A stretch of 64,000 nucleotides of DNA from Ancylobacter amanitiformis (lineage in GTDB: Bacteria > Pseudomonadota > Alphaproteobacteria > Rhizobiales > Xanthobacteraceae): contig NZ_JAUSVR010000002.1 in assembly GCF_030814815.1 (NCBI RefSeq), forward strand, positions 434,001 to 498,000, written 5' to 3'. The notes below the pieces were generated by a model. It saw only the letters and a program-made list of their open reading frames with translations. It had not been told where the DNA came from and did not search any database. Positions 36,735-45,148 of the stretch are shown piece by piece. Made by a program: the position numbers and the translations under genes. Positions within the stretch are counted from its first letter, which is position 1. Each line of letters starts with the position of its first letter.

Positions 36735-38606
36735 TCAGGCGCCGCCGGCCTCGATCCGCTCGACCTCGCCCGAAAGTGCGATCCAGCGCTCCTCTTCGCT
36801 GGCCAGCTTGACGGCAAGTTCCGCGCGGGTGGAGGAGAGCCGCGCCGCCTCGCGCGGGTCCTTCTCATAGAGGCCGGGGGCGGCGAGCTTGGCGTCCAGT
36901 TCGACCAGCTGGCGCTCCATCTTGGCGATGGCGCTCTCGGCTTCCTTGATCTGCTTGCGCAAGGGGCCGAGCGCCGGTCGCTTCGAGGCTCCATCGCGCG
37001 AGCGCGTATCGGAAGCCGTCTTGTCGCCGCGCGACTTTTCCGGCCCGCGCCGCAGCACCAGTTGCTGGTATTCGTCGAGATCGCCCTCATAGGGCCGCAC
37101 CGTGCCATCGCCTACCAGCCACAGCCGCTCGGCGGCGGCGTCGAGCAGCGAGCGGTCATGGCTGATGAGAATCACCGCGCCGGGAAAATCATTGAGCGCC
37201 TCGACCAGCGCCTGACGCGCGGCAATGTCGAGATGGTTGGTCGGCTCGTCGAGAATCAGCAGATGCGGGCCGCGAAAGGCGGCAAGGCCGAGCAGAAGCC
37301 GTGCCTTTTCACCACCCGACAGGCTGGAAATCCGGGTATTGGCCGGCTCGCCCGAGAAGCCCATTTCCGCGGCGCGCGAGCGCACCCTGGCTTCCGGCGC
37401 GTCGGGCATCAGCCGGCGCACATGGTCATAGACCGTGTCCTCGGCCACCAGTTCGTCCAGCTGGTGCTGGGCGAGATAGGCGATTTCCAGGCCGGGCGCC
37501 CGCACCACCTGCCCGCCGAGCGGGGCCAGCCGGTCGGAGATCAGCTTGGCGAAGGTTGACTTGCCATTGCCGTTCGGGCCGAGCAGGGCGATGCGATCGT
37601 CATGGTCGATGCGCAACGTCAGATTGCGCAGCACAGCGCGCCCGTCATAGCCGGCGGACACCCCGTCGAGGGTGAGGATGGGCGGGGAGAGCAGGCGCTC
37701 GGGATGCCGGATGGAGATGGCGGCCGCCGCCTCGCCGACCACTTCCGCGATCGGCGCCATGCGCGCCAGCGCCTTCAACCGCGACTGCGCCTGCCGCGCC
37801 TTGGTTGCTTTCGCGCGGAAGCGCTGCACGAAGGATTCCATGTGCTTGCGCTTGGCATCCTGCTTGGCGCGCGCCTTCTGGTCCAGCGCCAGCTTTTCCG
37901 TGCGCTGCCGCTCGAAGGAATCATAGCCGCCGCGCCACAAGGTCAGCTTGCGCTGATCGAGATGCAGGATGAACGAGACCGACTGGTTCAGCAACTCGCG
38001 GTCATGGCTGACGATCAGCACGGTGCGCGGATAATGGGCGAGATAATCCTGCAACCACAACGTGCCTTCGAGGTCGAGATAATTGGTCGGCTCGTCGAGC
38101 AGCAAAAGGTCGGGCGCCGAGAACAGCACGGCGGCGAGGGCTACGCGCATGCGCCAGCCGCCGGAAAATTCGGCGCAGGGCCGCTGCTGCGCGGTCTCGT
38201 CGAAACCGAGCCCGGCAAGGATGCGTGCCGCGCGCGCCGGCGCGGAATGCGCGTCGATATCGACCAGCCGCAGTTCGATATCGGCGATCCGCCCGGGATC
38301 CTCCGCGCTCTCGCGCTCGCGCAGCAGGGAGGCGCGCTCCACGTCCGCGGCCAGCACCACGTCGATCAGCCGCTCCGGCCCGGCGGGTGCCTCCTGCGCC
38401 ACCTGGCCGATGCGCGCATTGCCCGGCATGCGGATATCGCCGCTTTCCAGAGCGAGATCGCCGGTGATGGCACGGAACAGCGTGGTCTTGCCGGTGCCGT
38501 TGCGGCCGACGAGGCCAACCCGGCCGCCCTCGGGAATGAAGACCGAGGCATGCTCGATGAGAAGCCGCCCGGCGACGCGCAGCGAGATATCGTCGAAAGT
38601 GATCAT
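36735..38606 (-). CDS. ABC-F family ATPase
   Basis: 623 residues, no membrane segments, two ABC cassettes in one chain joined by a charged linker: first Walker A GRNGTGKTT, FSGGWRMR signature and DEPTNYLD; second GPNGNGKST, LSGGEKARLLL and DEPTNHLD. The C-terminal ~90 residues form a charged coiled coil. ABC-F proteins act on the ribosome (translation factors or antibiotic protection); the C-terminal coil suggests the Uup/YheS-type housekeeping group. Start at 38606 (MITFDDISLRV) is set by homology; 12 upstream codons are open. Confidence 0.93.
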   Translation of the reverse strand: MITFDDISLRVAGRLLIEHASVFIPEGGRVGLVGRNGTGKTTLFRAITGDLALESGDIRMPGNARIGQVAQEAPAGPERLIDVVLAADVERASLLRERESAEDPGRIADIELRLVDIDAHSAPARAARILAGLGFDETAQQRPCAEFSGGWRMRVALAAVLFSAPDLLLLDEPTNYLDLEGTLWLQDYLAHYPRTVLIVSHDRELLNQSVSFILHLDQRKLTLWRGGYDSFERQRTEKLALDQKARAKQDAKRKHMESFVQRFRAKATKARQAQSRLKALARMAPIAEVVGEAAAAISIRHPERLLSPPILTLDGVSAGYDGRAVLRNLTLRIDHDDRIALLGPNGNGKSTFAKLISDRLAPLGGQVVRAPGLEIAYLAQHQLDELVAEDTVYDHVRRLMPDAPEARVRSRAAEMGFSGEPANTRISSLSGGEKARLLLGLAAFRGPHLLILDEPTNHLDIAARQALVEALNDFPGAVILISHDRSLLDAAAERLWLVGDGTVRPYEGDLDEYQQLVLRRGPEKSRGDKTASDTRSRDGASKRPALGPLRKQIKEAESAIAKMERQLVELDAKLAAPGLYEKDPREAARLSSTRAELAVKLASEEERWIALSGEVERIEAGGA

Positions 38607-38856
38607 GCGTCGTCTTCTGCCGCGCATGCGCCGGGCCGGCAAGAGCGATCACGCCTTCCGCGGGCGCATGTGGCGCGATCCGCTCCCCATCGATCGGTTC
38701 CGGCCATGGTCCGAGCCGGGGAACCGCGCGCCGGCCCACGACTGGCGCGGGAAGCGGCCTATGCATTACCTTGGGGTAGAGGCGGCGTCATACGCGTGCG
38801 AAATAATACACCATGTGAGTAGAATATAGAATCGACACAATGGAGAGGTGGAAGCC

Positions 38857-39675
38857 ATGTGCGTGCCCGGATGTCAGGAAGCGGTTGCCCAGCGCCTCTC
38901 GCGGCGTGGTCTTTTCAAAGGGGCGGCGGGAGCGGCGGCGCTGGCCGCCTTTTCGGCGGCGCCCGTGGGAGGCGCCTTCGCGGCGCCGGTGAGTTTCACC
39001 CGGGTGGTCGACCTCACCCATGTGCTGGACCCGGCCTTCCCGACCTTCTTCGGCAAGCCGCAGCTGGAAGTGCGCAAGCTGTTCACCTTCGACAAGGACG
39101 GCTTCAACCTCAACGAATGGGTGGTGAACGAGCATACCGGCACCCATCTCGACACGCCCTTCCACTTCAGCAAGGACGGCCCGAGCGCCGACGCGCTGGC
39201 GATCGAGAATCTGGTCGTGCCGCTGGTGGTCATCGACGTCTCGGCCAAGGCGGGCGGCGATCCAGATTATCAGGTGACAGCCGCCGATATCGCCGCCTAC
39301 GAGGCGGTGAATGGCGCCGTGCCGCCCGGTGCGGCGGTCGCGCTCTATTCGGGTTGGGAGAAGCATCTCGGCACCGACATGTTCCGCAATGCCGACGCCG
39401 CCGGCACGATGCATTTTCCCGGCTTCCATCCCGATGTCGCGGCCGTGCTGGCGGAGAAGGGGGCGTCCGGCGTGGTGGTGGATACGCTCTCGCTCGACCA
39501 CGGCGCCTCGAAGGATTTCGGCTTCCACTACAAGTGGCTCGGCTCCGGGCGCTGGGGCGTGGAAGCGGCCGCCAATCTCGGCACGCTGCCGCCGAAGGGC
39601 GCGACGCTGGTCGTGGGCGGGCCGAAAATCAAGGGTGCCTCGGGCGGGCCCAGCCGCGTTCTGGCGCTGGTCTGA
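38857..39675 (+). CDS. Cyclase-family metal hydrolase with Tat signal
   Basis: 272 residues. The start is the ATG 38857, eight bases after GGAGAGG; an in-frame GTG at 38848 lies on the ribosome-binding site. A twin-arginine signal SRRGLFKG and hydrophobic Ala-rich stretch lead to GAFAAP, so the protein is probably exported folded. The cyclase/kynurenine-formamidase domain has HTGTHLDTPFHF with metal ligands, and VDTLSLDHG. An unusual MCVPGC begins the n-region. Substrate unknown. Preceded by an A/T-rich segment (tagaatatagaat near 38820-38832) that may hold its promoter. Confidence 0.87.
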   Translation: MCVPGCQEAVAQRLSRRGLFKGAAGAAALAAFSAAPVGGAFAAPVSFTRVVDLTHVLDPAFPTFFGKPQLEVRKLFTFDKDGFNLNEWVVNEHTGTHLDTPFHFSKDGPSADALAIENLVVPLVVIDVSAKAGGDPDYQVTAADIAAYEAVNGAVPPGAAVALYSGWEKHLGTDMFRNADAAGTMHFPGFHPDVAAVLAEKGASGVVVDTLSLDHGASKDFGFHYKWLGSGRWGVEAAANLGTLPPKGATLVVGGPKIKGASGGPSRVLALV

Positions 39676-39696
39676 ACGCGGTGCAGGGGCGAGGCC

Positions 39697-40242
39697 TCAC
39701 GCCGCGGCGGCGAGGCCCGTTTCCCGCTGATACTGGATGAGGTCGAGCGAGGGTGCGGCGCCCTTGCCGAGAAAGCCGCTGATCAGGCAATGAACCTGCC
39801 CGCGATGGTGGGTCTGGTGGTTGAACAGGTGGTCCAGGACGGTGGCGAGCGGCTGCTCGAATAATTGCCCGGCCGTGTTGGCATAGGCGAGCGGCGCCAC
39901 CAGATCGGCCTCGCCGAGCCCCATGATGAACGCCAGAAGACGGGTATCCTCGGCCTCGCGCGCCGGGGTCAGCGCAGCGAGTGTCTCGAACAGGATCGTG
40001 TCGAGCCGGGAGGGCGACTCGCCCGCGCCGGTGAGGCGGCGCATCCAGATCCGGTCCGTCACCAGAAGATGATTGAGCGTGCCGTGAACGGAGCCGAAGA
40101 AGGCGCCGCGCTCCGCCTGGTATTGATCTTCCGCGAGGCCGGCGGCGGCGGCATACAGGCGCTGGTTGGCCCAGCCATTATAGCCGGCCATCTGGCGATA
40201 TCGCGCAATGAAAAGGCCCACAGCTGTGGATGGAAGGGGCAT
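39697..40242 (-). CDS. DinB-family protein
   Basis: 181 residues, four-helix-bundle DinB/YfiT fold: N-terminal YNGWANQRLY, a first metal histidine in GTLNHLL, and the paired histidines of HLFNHQTHHRGQV. Such proteins bind a divalent metal and include thiol transferases; the substrate cannot be told. Convergent with the cyclase-family gene (21 bases apart). Confidence 0.88.
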   Translation of the reverse strand: MPLPSTAVGLFIARYRQMAGYNGWANQRLYAAAAGLAEDQYQAERGAFFGSVHGTLNHLLVTDRIWMRRLTGAGESPSRLDTILFETLAALTPAREAEDTRLLAFIMGLGEADLVAPLAYANTAGQLFEQPLATVLDHLFNHQTHHRGQVHCLISGFLGKGAAPSLDLIQYQRETGLAAAA

Positions 40243-40472
40243 GAGCGCGGCTCCGGCGGTCTCTGGTGCGGGCTATCATGCGCGCCGCGCTGCGCGCCCG
40301 CCAATTCCCAATGGTGATGGGCGACACCACGCGGGCCGATCGATGGCGCCCGTCCTTGCTGCGTCGCACAACCCTTGACTGTGCTTGACGGCGCCGGGTT
40401 GTGGGTATGTCCTCCACCTGCGGCGCTTTGGCGCAATGGATGCGTCGAGACGCGTCCGCGTTGGGGTGGGTT

Positions 40473-41165
40473 ATGAAGAAGTACGTTGCGGAATGTCTAG
40501 GCACCGCCGTGCTGGTGCTGTTCGGCTGCGGCTCGGTCGTCGTCACCGGCTTTGCCGAAGCGTCTCCCGTCTGGTTTCTCGCCGTGGCTTTTGCCTTTGG
40601 CCTCTCGGTGACGGCCATGGCCTATGGCATCGGGCCGATTTCGGGATGCCACATCAATCCGGCCGTGAGCATCGGCGTCTGGGCCGCCGGGCGGCTGCCG
40701 GCCGGCGATCTCCTCGGCTACATCGTCGCGCAGGTGATCGGCGGCATTGCCGGCGCGGCCCTGCTCTACCTCATCATGTCCGGCAAGATCGGTGGCTATG
40801 ACGTCGCCGCCTCCGGCCTCGGCCAGAACGGGTGGGGGGAGGGCTATGGCCGCAATTTCGGCATCAGCACCGCCATCATCGCCGAACTGGCCGGTACTTT
40901 CGTGTTCCTGGTCGTGATCCTCGGGGCGACCAGCGCGGCGGGAACGGCGCCCGTCGCCGGGCTCGCCATCGGCCTCACCCTGGTGCTGATCCATATCGTG
41001 TTCATCCCGGCGACCGGCGTATCGGTCAATCCGGCGCGCAGCATCGGGCCCGCACTGTTCGTCGGCGGCACGGCGATGGAGCAACTCTGGCTGTTCGTGG
41101 TGGTGCCGCCCATCGGCGCCCTGGTCGCCGGCCTGCTGTTTCGCGCCAAGGTGCTGGAAGACTGA
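40473..41165 (+). CDS. aqpZ: Aquaporin Z
   Basis: Water channel of the inner membrane. 230 residues from the ATG at 40473 (MKKYVAECLGT), six membrane segments and both half-helices with NPA motifs (HINPAVS and SVNPARS). Aromatic/arginine filter residues fit a water-selective type (Arg after the second NPA). Upstream in-frame sequence to 40401 is not family-like. A TTGACG at 40385-40390 with tatgtc 15 bases on is a weak promoter candidate. Confidence 0.95.
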   Translation: MKKYVAECLGTAVLVLFGCGSVVVTGFAEASPVWFLAVAFAFGLSVTAMAYGIGPISGCHINPAVSIGVWAAGRLPAGDLLGYIVAQVIGGIAGAALLYLIMSGKIGGYDVAASGLGQNGWGEGYGRNFGISTAIIAELAGTFVFLVVILGATSAAGTAPVAGLAIGLTLVLIHIVFIPATGVSVNPARSIGPALFVGGTAMEQLWLFVVVPPIGALVAGLLFRAKVLED

Positions 41166-41172
41166 AGCAGGC

Positions 41173-41202
41173 CCCCGGCCCCACGACATGGCGGGGCCGG
41201 GG
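41173..41202 (+). terminator. GC hairpin after aqpZ, possible terminator
   Basis: Perfect 10-bp arms ccccggcccc/ggggccgggg around ten bases, starting 8 bases after the aqpZ stop. No T-run follows, so it may stabilise the 3' end rather than terminate. Confidence 0.5.
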
Positions 41203-41390
41203 ATGCCGAACGCGGCGCCGGGTCGGCGGGAACGGGCCGGTTCAGGTGTTCCGGAAAAGCCGGAGCGAGGTCAGCTTCGCCCATGCCGCCGCAATCCCGG
41301 CTGAACGGCTCGTTGGCCGCCATTCATCTCGCGCCTGCCGGCGGGTCGTTCATGCCGCCTGTGGCCGGAAGACCCGGCAACCAGCGGAGC

Positions 41391-41431
41391 GGGCAAAAAA
41401 ATGCCCCGGCTCCTGGGGAGGGAGCCGGGGC
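41391..41431 (-). terminator. Intrinsic terminator for the minus-strand small-protein transcript
   Basis: Eleven-base arms gccccggctcc/ggagccggggc (41403-41413 and 41421-41431). On the minus strand the stem is followed within a few bases by a run of six or more T. It lies about 190 bases past the stop of the gene at 41620. Confidence 0.75.
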
Positions 41432-41482
41432 GCTATGGGCTCGCGTGGGGCTTGGGGGAGTGGGGATGCCGCGAGCCTAAGT

Positions 41483-41516
41483 CCTGAAAACGATAAAACC
41501 CTGAAAACGATAAAGT
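41483..41516. repeat. 17-bp A-rich direct repeat, two copies plus a fragment
   Basis: cctgaaaacgataaa occurs at 41483 and again at 41500, followed by a third partial cctgaa at 41517. The A/T content is unlike the flanks. Confidence 0.75.
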
Positions 41517-41619
41517 CCTGAAGTCACGCAGCCTTCGATTTCGACAGTCCGGATCGGCGGGACGGGTGAAACCGACGGAATTTCATCGAAGTCCATCGCC
41601 GGGAACTGCCGGCGGGCAC

Positions 41620-41838
41620 TCAGTAGCAGACCGGGCGCTCGACCCGGACCATGCGGCCCGCATCGCTCATCCACCGCGCCTGCATCACGCAATCGCCCGC
41701 CACCGGCTCCGCCGGAATTTCCACGGTCGCCACCGTCGGCTGGCGCTTGAAGTAACCCGTCGCCGAGGCCGCGCCGCCGAACAATGCGCCGAAAGCCATC
41801 AAGGCGGCGATCATGCTGAGAGCGATTGTCTTCGACAT
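41620..41838 (-). CDS. Small exported two-cysteine protein
   Basis: 72 residues from the ATG at 41838 (upstream in-frame codons to 41874 are not needed). Signal peptide MSKTIALSMIAALMAFGAL, with likely cleavage in the SATG region. The mature part, about 45 residues, ends GDCVMQARW...RVERPVCY, with two cysteines about 21 residues apart that could form a disulfide. I do not recognise a named family; its C-terminal pattern matches the neighbour at 42075-42290. Confidence 0.6.
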   Translation of the reverse strand: MSKTIALSMIAALMAFGALFGGAASATGYFKRQPTVATVEIPAEPVAGDCVMQARWMSDAGRMVRVERPVCY

Positions 41839-42074
41839 ATCCGATCCCCTTTCCACCTTCCGGTGAAAAGTCACCGGACAGTTAGACCGTCATCATTCCA
41901 TTCTCTACTCTGGATACACGACGCCACCTGTCATCCCGCTGTCGGGACGACCTTGCAGAACGTTCCAAAACGCGTTCCTGCATCCGTGGGAGCCTCATGC
42001 GATCCGTTAACGTGGTCTTAACGTATGTAGTGCCGATAAAGTTCCAAGCGCCACTCATGAAGTCGTGAAGATAC

Positions 42075-42290
42075 CTATTCATCGAATACACAGCGGCGGG
42101 CCATCTCGATCCGCGGCTGGCCAGTCGACACCAGACGCCGCTCCATGAAGCAGGTGCGGTAACCTTGTCGCATCGCAGCATCCGCACTTGCCGCCACCGC
42201 CGAGGTGTCCGACAGCACCACCTGGGGAAGCAGCATCGCCGCCGCCAGAACGAAGGCCGCTGCACCGGCCGTGAGGATCAGCTTGGACAT
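42075..42290 (-). CDS. Small exported two-cysteine protein, possible paralogue
   Basis: 71 residues from the ATG at 42290, with GGAAG upstream. Signal peptide MSKLILTAGAAAFVLAAAML; mature part ends YRTCFMERRLV...IEMARRCVFDE. The spacing C-x-M-x-x-R...R-x-C and the MSK start resemble the protein encoded at 41620-41838, 236 bases downstream on the same strand. Function unknown. Confidence 0.6.
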   Translation of the reverse strand: MSKLILTAGAAAFVLAAAMLLPQVVLSDTSAVAASADAAMRQGYRTCFMERRLVSTGQPRIEMARRCVFDE

Positions 42291-42533
42291 GTTCGACTTC
42301 CGTTGCGGCTCGGCCGGGCGTTGCGACCCCATCGCCATCAACCAGATGCGCCCGCCGCGGTTCCGCCACAAGTGTGGTTCGAACGCTCCTTGCGCAGGAG
42401 CACGCTGACGTGATCGGGCCTCGCTCTCCCGCGGGCGGGGGAAAACCTCGCGGGCTTCATCTTGTCGTGATGGGGCGCCACCGTTATAAGCCGCAGCGAA
42501 TTCGCCCCCTCACAACTTCAAGGAACGAACGCC

Positions 42534-42956
42534 ATGGCGCTCGAGCGTACCTTTTCGATCCTCAAGCCCGACGCGACCCAGCGCAACCTGACGGGCGCCA
42601 TCAACAGCTACATCGAGAAGGCGGGCCTGCGGATCGTCGCCCAGAAGCGCATCCTGCTGACCCGCGGCCAGGCCGAGGCCTTCTACGCCGTGCACAAGGA
42701 GCGCCCCTTCTTCGGCGAGCTGGTCGAGTTCATGATCTCCGGCCCCATCGTCGTGCAGGTGCTCGAGGGTGAGAACGCTGTCGCCAAGCATCGCGAAGTG
42801 ATGGGCGCCACCAACCCGGCCAATGCCGCCGAGGGCACCATCCGCAAGGACTTCGCCCTGTCGGTGGGCGAAAACTCGGCGCATGGCTCGGACAGCCTTG
42901 AGAACGCGCAGATCGAGATTGCCCAGTTCTTCGCGGGCAACGAGATCGTCGGCTGA
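42534..42956 (+). CDS. ndk: Nucleoside diphosphate kinase
   Basis: Balances nucleoside triphosphate pools through a phosphohistidine. 140 residues: [15 protein letters not shown] at the start, the GTIRKDFA segment and the active histidine in ENSAHGSDS. Length and all motifs are standard. Single-gene unit ended by a strong terminator at 43017-43055. Confidence 0.97.
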   Translation: MALERTFSILKPDATQRNLTGAINSYIEKAGLRIVAQKRILLTRGQAEAFYAVHKERPFFGELVEFMISGPIVVQVLEGENAVAKHREVMGATNPANAAEGTIRKDFALSVGENSAHGSDSLENAQIEIAQFFAGNEIVG

Positions 42957-43016
42957 TCGCCGAGGTCCCTCGCCGGGCCTTCGCCGCAGTCTTTCACTGC
43001 GGCTTCCGCTGAGTTC

Positions 43017-43055
43017 ACACCCCATCTGGGTAGCCAGGTGGGGTGTTCTGTTTTT
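43017..43055 (+). terminator. Intrinsic terminator of ndk
   Basis: Thirteen-base-pair stem (43017-43029 with 43034-43046, one G-T pair) around gtag, then tctgttttt. A smaller gccgcagt/actgcggc hairpin at 42983-43003 precedes it. Confidence 0.9.
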
Positions 43056-43349
43056 GCACAGCGGCGTAAGCTCACGCAGCGCAGCACAGTCAATTCAACA
43101 AAATGCGAGCCATGGGGTTGGCTGCCTCATGGAATATTATGTATGTTGTCGTCTTGGGCGCTGCGGGGGTCCGGCCACGGAGAAGTGGCCCGCAGCGGGG
43201 AAGCCGTTATGGCGCGCCAAGAGCGCCCGGGAGTGGGCCCGCCGGAGCCACCTCCTCTTGCCTCACCGTTTCACGGCGCGCCAACGCCGAACGAGCCACA
43301 AATGAATCCCGTCCGCACGTGCGGACGGGGGTGAGGGAAAATCAAGCCG
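43056..43349 (+). promoter_or_regulatory. Structured leader of the first TerC gene
   Basis: About 290 bases without a gene (392 counting from the ndk stop). It folds a two-part hairpin (7-bp outer arms 43159-43165/43191-43197, a 5' bulge, 6-bp inner arms 43173-43178/43185-43190) and ends in a perfect 22-bp palindrome at 43308-43329, immediately before GAGGG and the ATG at 43350. TerC/YkoY-type genes are often under the Mn-sensing yybP-ykoY riboswitch; I do not see its GGGGAGTA core, so the class is open. Confidence 0.4.
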
Positions 43350-44045
43350 ATGAGCTACCTTGAGCCGCTATTCTGGCTAGCGCTGCTGAAAATCATCTGG
43401 ATCAACGTCCTGCTGTCGGGCGACAACGCCGTGGTGATCGCCATGGCCTGCCGCTCGCTGCCCGACCGCATGCGCAGGACCGGCATGGTGCTGGGCGCGG
43501 CTGTCGCCGTCGGCATGCGCATCGTCTTCACGGCCATCATCGCCGTGCTGCTGGGCCTGCCGTGGCTGCGGGTCATCGGCGCGCTTGCGCTTATGTATAT
43601 CGCCGTCGACCTCGTGGTTCCCGAGGCGGAAGGCGAGGAGGGCGGCGTCACCGCTCATGACAGCCTGTGGCGCGCCGTCGGCACCATTGCGGTGGCCGAT
43701 CTCGTCATGAGCCTCGACAATGTCGTCGCCATCGCCGCGGTGGCGGATGGCAACTGGGTGCTGATCATCATCGGCCTGGTCATTTCCATCCCGATGATCA
43801 TCGCCGGCGCGGCCCTCATCATGAACCTGCTGTCGCGCTTCCCCTTCCTGGTCTGGGCCGGCGCGGGCCTGCTGGGCTGGGTGGCCGGCGAGATGTTCCT
43901 GTCGGACATCAAGGTGGTCGAGTTCCTCGGCGAGGCCTCGGTGCACAGCCTGGAATATGTGGCCGCCGCCGCCGGTGCGGCGCTGGTGCTGCTCATCGGC
44001 TGGACGATGACGCGGCTGCGGCGCCCGAGCCAGCCGCACGCCTGA
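43350..44045 (+). CDS. TerC-family membrane protein (first of a tandem pair)
   Basis: 231 residues with about seven membrane segments. The family's two acidic motifs in membrane segments are present: LLSGDNAVVIAMA and MSLDNVVAIAAVADGN. TerC-type proteins (YjbE, Alx, MeeY) export Mn2+ or load metal onto exported proteins in other bacteria. It shares N-terminal sequence and layout with the next gene, 284 bases downstream, so the two arose by duplication. Ends with a short cytoplasmic RRP tail. Its own terminator lies at 44073-44110. Confidence 0.9.
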   Translation: MSYLEPLFWLALLKIIWINVLLSGDNAVVIAMACRSLPDRMRRTGMVLGAAVAVGMRIVFTAIIAVLLGLPWLRVIGALALMYIAVDLVVPEAEGEEGGVTAHDSLWRAVGTIAVADLVMSLDNVVAIAAVADGNWVLIIIGLVISIPMIIAGAALIMNLLSRFPFLVWAGAGLLGWVAGEMFLSDIKVVEFLGEASVHSLEYVAAAAGAALVLLIGWTMTRLRRPSQPHA

Positions 44046-44072
44046 TCGCTTGAGGCGTTCCCTCGCCTGAAG

Positions 44073-44110
44073 GCGCCCGCGACCTCGTTGAGGCGCGGGC
44101 GCTTTCAGTT
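44073..44110 (+). terminator. Intrinsic terminator after the first TerC gene
   Basis: Nine-base arms gcgcccgcg/cgcgggcgc (44073-44081 and 44094-44102) followed by tttcagttt. Confidence 0.7.
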
Positions 44111-44151
44111 TGGCAACACCGGTCTGGAGTACATTATAAAGTATTCCAGAC
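44110..44151 (+). promoter_or_regulatory. Candidate promoter with overlapping operator for the second TerC gene
   Basis: Inverted repeat gtctggagtac/gtattccagac (one mismatch, arms 44122-44132 and 44141-44151) around attataaa. The centre reads TATAAA on the plus strand and TATAAT on the minus; TTGGCA at 44110-44115 lies 19 bases before TATAAA. A repressor bound to the dyad would cover the -10 region. Confidence 0.45.
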
Positions 44152-44329
44152 AAAAACCGCGATCCTCGTGAGGGGAGGCGGGCGGGGCGCGCGTGCCGTA
44201 TCCTGTCCCGCATCCCGCTCGCCGCCGGGCTCTCGCCTGATGTTCATGTGCGTTATCATGCCGGCCGGTGCCCGCCGCGCCCGAAAACGCCGTTACGCTG
44301 CTGTCATTTCGACGATCTGAGAGGACAAG

Positions 44330-45079
44330 ATGGATTTCACCAGCCCGATTTTCTGGGTGGCGCTGCTGCAGATCATCTGGATCGATCTGCTGCTCTCCGG
44401 CGACAACGCCGTCGTCATCGCCCTTGCCTGCCGCTCGCTGCCGGAGAAGCAGCGCAAATGGGGCATCCTGCTCGGCGCCGGCGCGGCGGTATGCCTGCGC
44501 ATCGTCTTCGCGCTGGCGGTCTCCTATCTGCTGGGCGTGCCGCTGCTGAAGGTGGTGGGCGCGCTGCTGCTGTTCTGGATCGCCGTCAAGCTGGTGCTGG
44601 ACGAGGGCGGCGAAGCGCATCACATCGAGGGCGCGGACAGCCTGTGGAAGGCCGTTCGCACCATCGCCATCGCCGACGCGGTAATGAGCCTCGACAATGT
44701 GGTGGCCATTGCCGCCGCGGCGCGCGGCCATGCCGAGCTGTTCATCTTCGGCCTGCTGCTGACCATTCCGCTGATCATCTTCGGCTCGCAGCTGATTCTG
44801 AAGCTCATCTCGCGCTTCCCGATCCTCATCTGGTTCGGCGCGGCGCTGCTCGGCTGGATCGCCGGCGAAATGCTGGTGGGCGACAAGGTGGTGCTGGAGA
44901 CGCTGCAGGGCTTCGCGCCGGCAATGGTCGAGACGATCGAGGATCCCGCCGATCCGATCGGGCTGAAGCCCGCGGCGCTGCCGCATTACCTCATGGCGGT
45001 GCTGGGCGCGGTCTTCGTGGTCGGGTTCGGCTGGATCGTGAAGAGCCGCCGCGCGACCGCCACGGTCGGCTCGCACTGA
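44330..45079 (+). CDS. TerC-family membrane protein (second of a tandem pair)
   Basis: 249 residues, about seven membrane segments, acidic motifs LLSGDNAVVIALA and MSLDNVVAIAAAARGH. Compared with the first copy it has an extra ~25-residue loop before the last segment (IEDPADPIGLKPAAL). Likely a manganese or other divalent metal transporter by family. The ribosome-binding site GAGAGGA lies just before the start. The different leader from the first copy suggests separate control. Confidence 0.9.
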   Translation: MDFTSPIFWVALLQIIWIDLLLSGDNAVVIALACRSLPEKQRKWGILLGAGAAVCLRIVFALAVSYLLGVPLLKVVGALLLFWIAVKLVLDEGGEAHHIEGADSLWKAVRTIAIADAVMSLDNVVAIAAAARGHAELFIFGLLLTIPLIIFGSQLILKLISRFPILIWFGAALLGWIAGEMLVGDKVVLETLQGFAPAMVETIEDPADPIGLKPAALPHYLMAVLGAVFVVGFGWIVKSRRATATVGSH

Positions 45080-45112
45080 GCGCTCGACGCGCCGACGACT
45101 GTCAAATGAAGG

Positions 45113-45147
45113 GGCGCTCCGCTAGGATACTGGCGGAGCGCCTTTTT
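45113..45147 (+). terminator. Terminator hairpin that also carries the downstream gene's Shine-Dalgarno
   Basis: Perfect 10-bp arms ggcgctccgc/gcggagcgcc (45113-45122 and 45133-45142) followed by five T (45143-45147). One base later begins the ATG of the molybdopterin oxidoreductase. The only SD-like stretch for that start, GGAG, lies in the 3' arm. Confidence 0.85.
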
Positions 45148-45148
45148 C

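Larger units (their letters stand above)
41166..41619. other. Spacer after aqpZ
   Basis: 454 bases without a gene. It holds a strong GC hairpin after aqpZ (41173-41202), a minus-strand terminator (41391-41431) and a 17-bp A-rich direct repeat (41483-41516). Confidence 0.6.

Noticed and set aside
43056-43349. yybP-ykoY manganese riboswitch before the TerC gene
   Set aside because: I could not find the GGGGAGTA core or the second conserved loop; kept only as a structured leader of unknown class.
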